Source: a virus
Virus record (IMG/VR): IMGVR_UViG_3300025326_000068
Span: 1-46,531 of that record
Reading direction: 5' to 3' (one strand)
Length of the DNA stretch: 46,531 bases
Positions 1-7,359 of this stretch are shown here, one piece after another. A program made the translations under genes and the position numbers. The notes under the pieces were generated by a model. That model worked only from the letters and a program-made list of their open reading frames with translations, did not search any database and was not told the DNA's origin. Every line of letters starts with the position of its first letter. Position 1 is the first letter of the stretch.

Positions 1-159
1 GTCCAATCTGAAGAGCAGCGTCCCCGCCTGGCTGACGACGAACAGGCCGCTGCCCGTGCGGTGCTGCAAGAGCCAGCCTTGAGCTGCGTACGCGGTCGAA
101 GGGGGGCGCGGCGGAGAGACGACGAGTGGCGCGGCGGGGAACGTCGAAAGAGTCACCAC
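1..159 (-). CDS. virion-region protein, 3' part cut by window edge
   Basis: A leftward frame is open from the stop of the preceding gene (199) to the window edge. I place a possible GTG start at 159, which gives 53 residues and no stop before base 1. The last visible residues (LLQHRTGSGLFVVSQAGTLL) read like a genuine beta-rich protein end, much better than the two other frames. No strong Shine-Dalgarno is visible, so the start is uncertain. It lies just after the Mu-F-like head protein and its small zinc neighbour, so it is probably a small virion or head protein. Function unknown. Confidence 0.5.
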   Translation of the reverse strand, partial: MVTLSTFPAAPLVVSPPRPPSTAYAAQGWLLQHRTGSGLFVVSQAGTLLFRLD

Positions 160-198
160 TTTTTTCTCGTCAAACGACGGCCTTGTAAGTATAGATTT

Positions 199-450
199 TC
201 AACGTCCGCCGTCGCTAAATGTCCCATCGCACGAACACCAGGCCTCCGGGTCATCCGTCACCGCGTGGATGGCGATGACAATCATCGTATCCGGCGCAGT
301 CAGATGCAGGCGGATAGGCCGTTGACAGGTCCGGCATAGGTCATTCGGGATAGCGAATTCATGGCCTACTTTGACGGGCAAGGTATCTTCTGTCTCAAAA
401 GCAATACCGCCGCAGGCCGGATGGCCGTAATGATAGACAGGTAGTTTCAT
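199..450 (-). CDS. small Cys-rich phage protein (83 aa)
   Basis: The start ATG at 450 is chosen because AGGAG lies 9 nt upstream, in the recurring initiation motif AGGAG..AGAGCC-ATG. The frame is open further upstream but that part overlaps the head protein gene and lacks a ribosome site. The protein has scattered cysteines (ACGG, CRTCQ, WCSCDG) that could bind zinc. It directly follows the head morphogenesis gene (stop at 455), so it is in the structural operon. Function unknown. Confidence 0.7.
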   Translation of the reverse strand: MKLPVYHYGHPACGGIAFETEDTLPVKVGHEFAIPNDLCRTCQRPIRLHLTAPDTMIVIAIHAVTDDPEAWCSCDGTFSDGGR

Positions 451-454
451 GGCT

Positions 455-1525
455 CTAGGCTCCTCTCGGATACAAATGCGGCGCGGTTTTGGCCGCCCCC
501 GCGCTCGGTGATTTAGGCGGCGGCGTGGAACGGAAATACAATACCCCGCCATCCTGCGCGATCGTGATCCCGCGCGCGGCTGCCCATTCGCGGTAGGTCT
601 GCCGTGCGCCGACGATGCGCTCTTCCAGCGCGGAATTGATCAAGACCGGCGTCGGCGTGCAGCGGCAGCGCGGATGGCTGCCGGTCGGCGGCGGCAGGTG
701 CTGGCTGCCGAAACGGAAGATCTGCCCGTCCAGCGCGCCGCAGATCGGGCAGGTGCGCTCGTCCTTTGTCGCCGTCCACTGCCAGCCGCGCAGCACATCC
801 TGGTTGCGCTCATAGATCGCCAGCGCGCCGTTGTTGCTGGCGCGCAGTATCTCCGTGCGGGCGATCAACTCGGTGCGATAGAAATAAGCCTGGTTCGCCG
901 CGCGCGCTGCCGCCGTGCGCCGGGAGATGTCTACGCCCAGCGCGCGCGCCAAGCGAACCTGCGCCTGGTAAATGGACTCGCCTTCAATTTGACTTTCAAC
1001 CATGGCGCGGCGGACGATCCGCTCGAACTCACCGCGCGCGTCCAGGAAGCGGTCTACGAACGTCAGGCCAATATACGGTTCGAGAATGGCGGCGCGGATG
1101 GCGTCCGTCGGCAGGATCGGAATTTCTAGCGGCAGGCCGGTGCGCAAACCTTCTTCCAACTGCCATGCGCCGCCGTAATAACCGGCCTGGTAGCCGCGCA
1201 CACTGGCGCGCAACGCCGCATCCATCGCCGCGCTGTTGAGCGATTCCAGTTCCGAACCGATCTGCGCCAGAACCGCCTCGGTGCGCGTGCGGAAGGCCAG
1301 ATCGGACGCGCTCCAGGTCTCGCCCGCGCCGTACTGCGCCGCCACGCTGCGCAGCCGCGAGGCCATGCGCTCGAACGCCTCGCGGTAAATGGCGTAAAGT
1401 TCATTGACCGCCAACTCTTCCAGCGCCCACAGCCGGGAGCGGATATAGGCCTCCGCCTCCTGGATCGTGCGGGCGCGGATGGCTGAATTGCGCGCGATGA
1501 CGGTAACTAAATCGGGCAGGGCCAT
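455..1525 (-). CDS. minor head / head morphogenesis protein, Mu gpF-like
   Basis: 356 aa. The C-terminal third carries the family signature of phage minor head proteins: KDERTCPICGALDGQ followed by a HPRCRC element, which in this family form a Cys/His-rich head-morphogenesis domain. The N-terminal two thirds are helical and rich in Ala and Arg. In Mu and SPP1-type phages such proteins enter the procapsid with the portal. The ATG at 1525 overlaps the stop of the upstream gene by one base (TAATG), indicating translational coupling. Gene order portal, accessory virion genes, then this gene supports the call; the expected next genes (protease, capsid) are found at the other end of the window. Confidence 0.9.
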   Translation of the reverse strand: MALPDLVTVIARNSAIRARTIQEAEAYIRSRLWALEELAVNELYAIYREAFERMASRLRSVAAQYGAGETWSASDLAFRTRTEAVLAQIGSELESLNSAAMDAALRASVRGYQAGYYGGAWQLEEGLRTGLPLEIPILPTDAIRAAILEPYIGLTFVDRFLDARGEFERIVRRAMVESQIEGESIYQAQVRLARALGVDISRRTAAARAANQAYFYRTELIARTEILRASNNGALAIYERNQDVLRGWQWTATKDERTCPICGALDGQIFRFGSQHLPPPTGSHPRCRCTPTPVLINSALEERIVGARQTYREWAAARGITIAQDGGVLYFRSTPPPKSPSAGAAKTAPHLYPRGA

Positions 1526-1746
1526 TATGAAAGTAATTCAATCTCATGATCCGTGATCTGGGTCAACGGCTTGACCCGGTTGCAGCCGACGCACTGATAG
1601 AGCGTCTCCAGCACCCGGAACTCGCCGTCCACGATCTCGCCGCGCGTGAACGGCCCCTGAAAGCGGGTCGCGCCGCACTCGCACATTTTGACCGTCTTGG
1701 TGCGCGTGGTCGTGGCGATTGTGTATTTGGCTTTTGGCTCACTCAT
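1525..1746 (-). CDS. small zinc-ribbon-like protein (73 aa)
   Basis: The ATG at 1746 is preceded by AGGAG at 9 nt within the repeated motif AGGAGacaAGAGCC-ATG. Two CxxC-type pairs (MCECGA and QCVGCNR) separated by about 30 residues suggest a zinc ribbon. It is coupled by a one-base overlap to the head morphogenesis gene. It is probably a small virion assembly or regulatory factor, but nothing in the sequence shows a specific function. Confidence 0.75.
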   Translation of the reverse strand: MSEPKAKYTIATTTRTKTVKMCECGATRFQGPFTRGEIVDGEFRVLETLYQCVGCNRVKPLTQITDHEIELLS

Positions 1747-1780
1747 GGCTCTTGTCTCCTATCTGAAGATAGTCTTTAGA

Positions 1781-2428
1781 CTAAGATAGATAACCGCTTC
1801 CGGTTGGCCCGGTCATGCTAAGCGCCCGCCAGCGTTCCGTCCAGACGTTGCCCTGCTCGGTCTCCGTCCATCCCTCGGCTATTTTAGCACAGTGCTCGAA
1901 TTGGAAATACTGCGCGGTGAAGGCAGGGGCTTCAGGAATGGTCGTCTTGATCTCGAAATGCACCTTGGGCACGCTGGCCCCGCTGCCGGTCGCCGGATCG
2001 GGCCGGTTGGCCGTCACCGCCTGCCGGTAAGTGAACTGGAATTCGACCGGATCGTTGCTCAAGAGTTTGTGATGATGCGGCGTATCGCGTTCTAGCACCG
2101 CCGCGACCGTGCGCGCGCTGCGGTAGGCCGCGCCCGGCAGGACAAATCCGACGAGCGCCGTGGGCGCGGCGGAGGCCGTCGTCCATCCGCCCGTCCCAGA
2201 AGCTTCTACCCAGCGCAGCGCGCCCTCCGCGAAAGTGCGGGCTTCGTACCCGGTCGCCGTGCCAGCGGCTGCCCCGGTCGTATATTCGAGTTGTATCCCC
2301 GCGACGGTAACGCGGCGGAACGCCGAGGGCGCGTATTCGATTTCCGCGTCCGCGACCGTGACGCGCCGGAACGCCGAGGGCGCGTATTCGATTTCCGCGT
2401 CCGCGACCGTGACGCGCCGGATGCTCAC
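1781..2428 (-). CDS. second major-tail-protein-like protein with N-terminal 17-residue repeats
   Basis: 215 aa. Residues 4-20, 21-37 and 38-54 are three copies of a 17-residue unit (RRVTVADAEIEYAPSAF in copies 1 and 2, a diverged third). The remainder (from about residue 62) is clearly homologous to the 157-aa tail protein at 33948-34421: both share RTFAEGALRW, GTGGW, HHHK, VHFEIK, WRALSMTGPTGSGY. So this is a tail-tube-like beta domain with a repeat extension, placed in the head module near the portal. It could form a neck, connector or decoration structure. Homology is seen directly; location in the virion is inference. Confidence 0.75.
   Translation of the reverse strand: MSIRRVTVADAEIEYAPSAFRRVTVADAEIEYAPSAFRRVTVAGIQLEYTTGAAAGTATGYEARTFAEGALRWVEASGTGGWTTASAAPTALVGFVLPGAAYRSARTVAAVLERDTPHHHKLLSNDPVEFQFTYRQAVTANRPDPATGSGASVPKVHFEIKTTIPEAPAFTAQYFQFEHCAKIAEGWTETEQGNVWTERWRALSMTGPTGSGYLS
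2267..2419 (-). repeat. 51-bp tandem repeat, two essentially identical copies plus a diverged third
   Basis: Units at 2369-2419 and 2318-2368 look identical by eye; 2267-2317 is a degenerate third copy. Each encodes one 17-residue RRVTVADAEIEYAPSAF unit, so the repeat keeps frame. Near-perfect identity of the first two copies suggests recent duplication. The same 17-residue period occurs in the protein at 4747-4986. Confidence 0.9.
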
Positions 2429-2437
2429 TATGTATTC

Positions 2438-3439
2438 TCACACGACTTCAAAGCGCGCTTGGAGCGCGTCTATCTCGGCCTGCGTCCAGGCAGCCAGCGT
2501 TTGCGGATTGGTCGCGTAATTCGTGCCCGCGTAACGCGCATAGCTCGACGTGACCGCCTGGGCGCTCCCGGCATATTCTACGCTATTGGTCTTCAGACCG
2601 ACCTTGATCGAATCTCCGGCGGCGGTCTCCTCGCGCGCGCGGCACTCGGCCCACACGCGCAGAACGGTGTTGCCGGCGATGGTGAACGTCGTCAGGTTGT
2701 ACAGGTCGTATTGCGTTGCAGTGCTGGACGAGTTATAGGTCGTGTCGGAGTCGGGCGGGATCTCGTCCACGTTCTGGTAATTGCTGCCCGCGCTGGGCGT
2801 GAGCTGCGTCACGTCGCCCGCTGCGTTGGGCGCCAGGATGACCACCTTGCCGTCGCCGGGGTAGCCATCGTCTACGCCGCCGGTAGTGTCATTGAAAGCC
2901 AGGTCATCATAGTAATTGTTGGGTCCGCCCGTACCGCCCGCTCGAAAGATAAGCGTATCAAAGGTCGTATCCGCGCCAGGCTTGGTGTCGCCGCTGAACG
3001 TAACCCAAACCGTTCCGTCTACCTTGACTTCCAGTACGCCCGTGGTGTCGTGGATATTGACGCGCCATTCCAGGTTGTACCAGGTATCTAAGGTGAGCGA
3101 ATTAGTACTAGTCGCTACGAGCGTGCCAGTGCTGGTATATAACTCAATGCGGCCCGTGGCGTTATAACGGATGGAGCCCAGATCGGTAGTTCCCTTGAAC
3201 CAGCGCATGATCGACGCGGCAATGGCGGTATTGCTGGACCGAAAACCGATCCGGCCATAACCGTCCGCCAGAGCGGTGATATTTTTTTGCAGTTGGGACG
3301 CGGCGCCAGAGCCAGAGGGAACGCGATAACTGGCTGCGCCACTGCGGAAAACCGCCGTATCGATTACTGGCGAGCCGACTGTGGTCGAAAAGAAAAGAAA
3401 GTCTTGGAATTCCGCCCCGTCGGTGAAGATCCTCGTCAT
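2438..3439 (-). CDS. virion protein with LamG-like (concanavalin fold) domain
   Basis: 333 aa. The N-terminal 180 residues have the layout of phage jelly-roll/LamG domains: GAASYRVP near 35, WYNLEWRV near 120, then EVKVDGTVW and a YYDDLAFND strand near 180. The C-terminal half ends with NYATNPQTLAAWTQAEIDAL, a pattern I associate with phage proteins that carry such domains. These domains usually bind carbohydrate or mediate contacts on the particle surface. It lies between the repeat protein and a tail-fibre-like gene in the head module; SD GATAGGAGCC upstream of ATG 3439. A second LamG-type domain occurs in the distal tail protein at 28192-30648. Confidence 0.75.
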   Translation of the reverse strand: MTRIFTDGAEFQDFLFFSTTVGSPVIDTAVFRSGAASYRVPSGSGAASQLQKNITALADGYGRIGFRSSNTAIAASIMRWFKGTTDLGSIRYNATGRIELYTSTGTLVATSTNSLTLDTWYNLEWRVNIHDTTGVLEVKVDGTVWVTFSGDTKPGADTTFDTLIFRAGGTGGPNNYYDDLAFNDTTGGVDDGYPGDGKVVILAPNAAGDVTQLTPSAGSNYQNVDEIPPDSDTTYNSSSTATQYDLYNLTTFTIAGNTVLRVWAECRAREETAAGDSIKVGLKTNSVEYAGSAQAVTSSYARYAGTNYATNPQTLAAWTQAEIDALQARFEVV

Positions 3440-3451
3440 TGTTGGCTCCTA

Positions 3452-3637
3452 TCAATGCAAAAGCAGCAGGATTTCATCGTATATTTCAAATTCCCGCTCC
3501 GCGTCCGCATGTCGCCCGCTCAACAATGCGGCCACGCCGCCCGTCGGCGCTTCGGCTTCAGCGGGCGCGCCGTCGCCGTCGCCGAACCAATAGTCGGTCG
3601 CGAAATAGTCGGCGGCAAAATAATCGCGCCCAAACAC
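3452..3637 (-). CDS. small aromatic-rich phage protein (61 aa)
   Basis: Starts MFGRDYFAADYFATDYWFGDGDG, an aromatic Y/F-W repeat start seen in small virion-associated phage proteins; the C-terminal half is acidic and helical. It is packed tightly between the neighbouring virion genes (one base after the stop of the upstream gene, 12 bases before the next). Function unknown, probably structural. Confidence 0.65.
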   Translation of the reverse strand: MFGRDYFAADYFATDYWFGDGDGAPAEAEAPTGGVAALLSGRHADAEREFEIYDEILLLLH

Positions 3638-3638
3638 A

Positions 3639-4721
3639 TTACGTCCCGTCGCGCGTCGTGATGGTCGTCCGGCTGCCCGCGCCGTCGGTCGTCACGTCCA
3701 GACGGTCTTTCGCATCCGCCACGTCGCGGTATTTGAACACGTTGCCGACTTTGCTCGATTTGCCGCTGACGGCGGCCAGGGCGATGCGCAGGACGTCGCC
3801 TGCCGTATGCGCGCCTTCCAGGACGCTGAGCCAAACTTTATCCGCCGCGCCTTGCGCGAAATCTCCCGCCGCCTGGATAGACGCATCAAGTTTGTTGGTA
3901 AGGGTAAAGGTCAGTTGGTCGGTCTTGGCTTTGATGGCTGCGACTTCCGTATCAATGTAGCCTGCTATCGCTGCGAGTTGCGTGTCCAGGTTGGCCGCCG
4001 CCAGCCCAACCGCCGTCCGTATGTCACCAGCGGCCAAATCATTGAAGCCGGTGATGTCTGTGCCTTTCGCAAGCGTGGCCTTGAGCGCCACGTCATCGCT
4101 GGCCGTGGCTGTCGCCGCCCAGAGTTTCACGTCGGCATAGCGGATCAGGGCGGCCTCGGCCAATAGGATTTCGTAAGTCGTCGTCGCGTCCGGCGCGGTC
4201 TCCCAGTTCGGCGTCACGCTCGCCACGCGGCCCGACGTATAGGCCGTGATGACGCGCGCCTGGTTGTTGAGCGAACCGGAGCCGCCGCCGCCGCCCGTCC
4301 CGCCGGTCGTGCGCACGATGCAGCCGATGAGCAGGTCGGCGACCGCCGGGGCGGGAGATACGAGCGTGATACTCCCTGCCGCGCCCGCGCTGGCCGTGCC
4401 GGAGAAGAGCGTCGCCAAGACGTGCGGATAAAGAGTCAAGAGCGTAGGCTTCGGGCCGGACGCGACTTTAGCCGCCACGCCGACGAGTGCGCCGTTCAGT
4501 TCATCGCCAGTCAGAGTGATATAGCCCATGCCGTTGCTCCCGGTCAACACGGTCAGCTCTTCGGTGCAGTCCGCGAAGGCCGCGCCGTCAATCGAGCGTT
4601 CCGTGTCCGGCGCCACAGGATCTTCGGGCTCGCCTTTGTTGTTCAGATATGGAATCAGGACCGTGAAACGGCAGCCGCGCACGGGATAGGGCAGCGCGGC
4701 GTGAGAAACGGAATTAGCCAT
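3639..4721 (-). CDS. phage structural protein, fibre/baseplate-like (360 aa)
   Basis: The N-terminal 100 residues are beta-rich with a PVAPDTERSIDGAAFADCTEEL section resembling phage immunoglobulin-like or BppU-like domains. A Gly-rich hinge at about 145-155 is followed by AALIRYADVKLW and DIRTAVGLAAANLDTQLAAI, then a helical stretch AIKAKTDQLTFTLTNKLDAS and ADKVWLSVLEGA. This kind of segmented ADVKLW/AIKAKTD architecture is common in phage fibre-like and appendage proteins. It is next to the LamG protein and in the same operon. The exact role is not determined. Confidence 0.6.
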   Translation of the reverse strand: MANSVSHAALPYPVRGCRFTVLIPYLNNKGEPEDPVAPDTERSIDGAAFADCTEELTVLTGSNGMGYITLTGDELNGALVGVAAKVASGPKPTLLTLYPHVLATLFSGTASAGAAGSITLVSPAPAVADLLIGCIVRTTGGTGGGGGSGSLNNQARVITAYTSGRVASVTPNWETAPDATTTYEILLAEAALIRYADVKLWAATATASDDVALKATLAKGTDITGFNDLAAGDIRTAVGLAAANLDTQLAAIAGYIDTEVAAIKAKTDQLTFTLTNKLDASIQAAGDFAQGAADKVWLSVLEGAHTAGDVLRIALAAVSGKSSKVGNVFKYRDVADAKDRLDVTTDGAGSRTTITTRDGT

Positions 4722-4746
4722 CGCCTCCCGACTCCGTCTGCCCCGG

Positions 4747-4986
4747 TCAGTAAATTCTTACGCCCTGGACGCCGATCATCACGGGCCTCGCATAGTCCGT
4801 CATGCCGACCCAGCGCGCGGCCGGCTGCTCCTCCACGTATTCGATCATCATTCCAATCATCGTGATACGTCTGACCTGCGGCAATACATACTCGATCTCC
4901 CCGCCGATAGTCGTAATCCGCCGTACAGGATCGGGCGCATACTCGATCTCCCCACCGATGGTCGTTACGCGGCGAATGCTCGGCAT
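4747..4986 (-). CDS. virion protein made of 17-residue tandem repeats (79 aa)
   Basis: Residues 5-21, 22-38 and 39-55 are three copies of a 17-residue unit: RRVTTIGGEIEYAPDPV, RRITTIGGEIEYVLPQV and RRITMIGMMIEYVEEQP. The first two residues of each unit are always RR, followed by a beta-like VTTIGGEIEY. The start MPSIRRVT is nearly the same as the start MSIRRVT of the protein at 1781-2428, so both share a repeat family. The gene follows the portal gene by three bases. A short beta-repeat decoration or connector protein is possible; no known family recognised. Confidence 0.75.
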   Translation of the reverse strand: MPSIRRVTTIGGEIEYAPDPVRRITTIGGEIEYVLPQVRRITMIGMMIEYVEEQPAARWVGMTDYARPVMIGVQGVRIY

Positions 4987-4989
4987 GAT

Positions 4990-7110
4990 TTATTCTTCTT
5001 CCGTATCTTCGGGCGTATACCGCGTCACCTGCTCGATCACGACGGGATGGCCCATGCGATCCTGCTGCACGACGCTGGTCGTCTTGACGCCGACCGGCAT
5101 CTCGACTTTGGCCGTGACCTCGATCGCGGGCTGCTCCTTTAGCGCGTCGGCGATAGGGGTCACGTCCAGGGGCGGGATGACCGGCGCGGGAATGTCGCGC
5201 ACCGCCCGCTCGATGGCGTCGGCGATCGGCTGAGTGTCCGGCGCCGGGGTGGTGATCTGCGGCTTGATCTCGATGCCCGGCTGCGGCAGGGAGACGTTGA
5301 GATGGATCGGCAGGGTCAGGTCAAGTTTTTGCGGCGTCGGTTCGGGGAGCGCCAATTGCGCGCGGGCGATGATCTCCTGCTCCTGGAGCACCGTCATCGC
5401 CTTTTGCACGGCGGCCAGGGAGTCGCTGAGCGCGCTCATTCGCGCGCCGTCGGCGGCCTGCGCCTGCCGATGCGACTCGCGCTCGACTTCCTGCTCCATC
5501 TCTTGCGCGCCGTTATTTCCATTGGGCGGATATTCCGCCAATCCCGGCAACCGTAGGCCGTTGGGCGGCGCGCTGCCCAGGCCGCCCGCCGCCTGCCGCT
5601 CCAGGTCAGCTTGTTCTTCGCGCCTGATCTTTTTCTGCTCTATCTGCCAATCGAAGCCCATGCGGCCCGACGAAGTTTCATTGCTCGCCCACCCATAACC
5701 CACGGCAATCTTCAAGGCCTCGGCGAGCGTCTTGGGGTCTTCTTCTTCAAGCTCGGGCGCGGCCAGGTCGAAGGCTTCAATGGCCGGGATGCGCTTCGGC
5801 GCGCTGTCCGCGTCCAAGACCGGCTCGCCCTCGGCATCCTGTTCCTCGACTTCTGCGGGCAATAATCCGGCTTCGATAGCGGTCTCTAATACGCGCTGAT
5901 AGATCGGTTGCCACACCTGCCATAGCATAATGTCCTGGAAGTGGCTGAACTTGCGCAGGGCGGGAAGCTGCTGTGCCGTGGCGCTGGCGAGATTGGCGTT
6001 GGCGCCGTCCGAGAGCATGTACTCCGGCATCTGCGCGCCGATGGCGGTCATCATTTTGATCTGCCGCCCGTCCTCGGCCACGTCCGCTGCGCTGATCTTG
6101 TTGGAGACCTCCGACCATTCTTCTTTATCATTGCTGACAATTAGTGAGCCGGGCGGCGGCGGCTGCTTGTATTGCGCGCGTTTCGTGACGACCTGCGACG
6201 GCGTGCCGCCGATGAGCTTCACCCACCACAGCAACGCGCCGCGCCAATGGTTCTGCCGGGCGCGGCCTTCGAGCCAGTCTTTGTAGGCGCGCAGCCAGGG
6301 CAGGATACGGAAGAGTTCGGGCCGCCCGCGCGTCTCGTAGGAGCATTGATTGATGGCGATGTGCAGCACGTTGGCGGCGGGGATCTCGTCGTCGATATTC
6401 TCGAAATCGCCCGGCGTGCCGTCCGTCTGGCCGCCGAGTTGGTGATAGCCGCGCGCGCGCTTGCGGAAGCCGCGCTCGGTGCGTATCCAGTCGATCTCCC
6501 AGGGCGGCAGGGGAACGATGACGACTTGCTCATCATTTTTGAAAAATCGGATAAATAATTCGCCGTCAAGTTGCAGATCATTACAAAATGATTTTTCGTA
6601 CTGTTGGACGGCGTTCTCAGGATTGAGCCGGAATTCTTCCAGGATTTTCTCGACCTGCTCGTTGCGATAGGTGACGGTCAACCCATCCCCGACCGAGAAA
6701 TAGGTCGTCAGGGCGATGGCGGCGTTCGCCAGCGGGTTGCGCTCCCAGGCCATGTGGCAGCGCGCCAGTACCGCTTTGCGCGTGACGAAATCCCACTCGC
6801 GCAGCGGATCGGCGGTCGGGAACTGGGACAGGTTTTCAGAATAGCGATAGGGGCGGTCGAACTGGAAGTGGAACGTGGATTCCGCTTCCGCGATATAGGT
6901 CTTGACGATCGCGGCTTTCTGCTCCGGCGTGGCCCATTCGGGGACGACCAACGGCATAGAATAGTCTACGCCATCATCAATGAAGGTCTGCGTATTAGGC
7001 GCGACCGCGCCGCCGGGGTCTTCGGCGGCGAAGAGCAAGAGCAGGCGAACGAATGCGCTGCGAACTCTGCGCCAGGCCGCCGACATGCTGGCGGAAAGAA
7101 ATTCAATCAC
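4990..7110 (-). CDS. portal protein with long C-terminal extension
   Basis: 706 aa, GTG start at 7110. Portal features: MAWERNPLANAAIALTTYFSVGDG near residue 120, the clip/wing region EKSFCNDLQLDGELFIRFF, PWEIDWIRTERG, and the stem-crown region ISAADVAEDGRQIKMM plus ANANLASATAQQLPALRKF. About 200 residues beyond the usual core are Pro-, Gln- and Glu-rich (LPEPTPQKLDLTLPIHLNVS) and end acidic. Portals form the dodecameric DNA channel and bind terminase. It follows TerL and a 70-aa gene as expected. No good Shine-Dalgarno is near the GTG; the strong one 16 nt further up serves an out-of-frame ATG (7126), see the leader peptide entry. Confidence 0.92.
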   Translation of the reverse strand: MIEFLSASMSAAWRRVRSAFVRLLLLFAAEDPGGAVAPNTQTFIDDGVDYSMPLVVPEWATPEQKAAIVKTYIAEAESTFHFQFDRPYRYSENLSQFPTADPLREWDFVTRKAVLARCHMAWERNPLANAAIALTTYFSVGDGLTVTYRNEQVEKILEEFRLNPENAVQQYEKSFCNDLQLDGELFIRFFKNDEQVVIVPLPPWEIDWIRTERGFRKRARGYHQLGGQTDGTPGDFENIDDEIPAANVLHIAINQCSYETRGRPELFRILPWLRAYKDWLEGRARQNHWRGALLWWVKLIGGTPSQVVTKRAQYKQPPPPGSLIVSNDKEEWSEVSNKISAADVAEDGRQIKMMTAIGAQMPEYMLSDGANANLASATAQQLPALRKFSHFQDIMLWQVWQPIYQRVLETAIEAGLLPAEVEEQDAEGEPVLDADSAPKRIPAIEAFDLAAPELEEEDPKTLAEALKIAVGYGWASNETSSGRMGFDWQIEQKKIRREEQADLERQAAGGLGSAPPNGLRLPGLAEYPPNGNNGAQEMEQEVERESHRQAQAADGARMSALSDSLAAVQKAMTVLQEQEIIARAQLALPEPTPQKLDLTLPIHLNVSLPQPGIEIKPQITTPAPDTQPIADAIERAVRDIPAPVIPPLDVTPIADALKEQPAIEVTAKVEMPVGVKTTSVVQQDRMGHPVVIEQVTRYTPEDTEEE

Positions 7111-7126
7111 GCGTCGATGGGCGCAT
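7103..7126 (-). other. possible 7-codon leader peptide ORF overlapping portal start
   Basis: AAGGAGcagagcc-ATG at 7126 is the strongest initiation signal before the portal and matches the initiation motif of three other genes, but its frame is MRPSTRD-stop. The TGA at 7103-7105 lies inside the portal start region (GTG ATT GAA). Either ribosomes terminate here and re-initiate on the GTG, or a one-base error or shift separates the true ATG from the portal frame. Confidence 0.4.
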
Positions 7127-7146
7127 GGCTCTGCTCCTTCGGCATC

Positions 7147-7359
7147 CTAATCCAGGGCCGGCCCTGTCCAGTTCTCATCATCGCGCCGCACAAAATCAGG
7201 CTTGACGCGGCCCGCGCCGTAGTAGTCGGCGCCGTCGTCGATCGTATGTGGGCGCGGCGCGATCCAGACGGACGGGAAGATCGGATCGAGCAGCGCGGCG
7301 AGCGCATCAATAGTCGCTTTGAGAAATTCTGTATTGAGCGGCTTCGACAACTTCTCCAT
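7147..7359 (-). CDS. small protein between terminase and portal (70 aa)
   Basis: Starts at ATG 7359 because a full AGGAGGTGAT Shine-Dalgarno lies 8 nt upstream; it overlaps the end of the terminase gene by 53 nt. Its middle, TIDDGADYYGAGRVKP, resembles the portal N-terminus (TFIDDGVDYSMPLVVP), so the two may share a short terminase- or portal-tail-like segment. Function unknown. The strong ribosome site suggests it is made at a high level. Confidence 0.7.
   Translation of the reverse strand: MEKLSKPLNTEFLKATIDALAALLDPIFPSVWIAPRPHTIDDGADYYGAGRVKPDFVRRDDENWTGPALD

Noticed and set aside
160-230. Short minus-strand ORF containing ENLYLQG, resembling a TEV protease site
   Set aside because: Only 24 codons, no ribosome site, and it overlaps the end of a better gene; the match is most likely coincidence.
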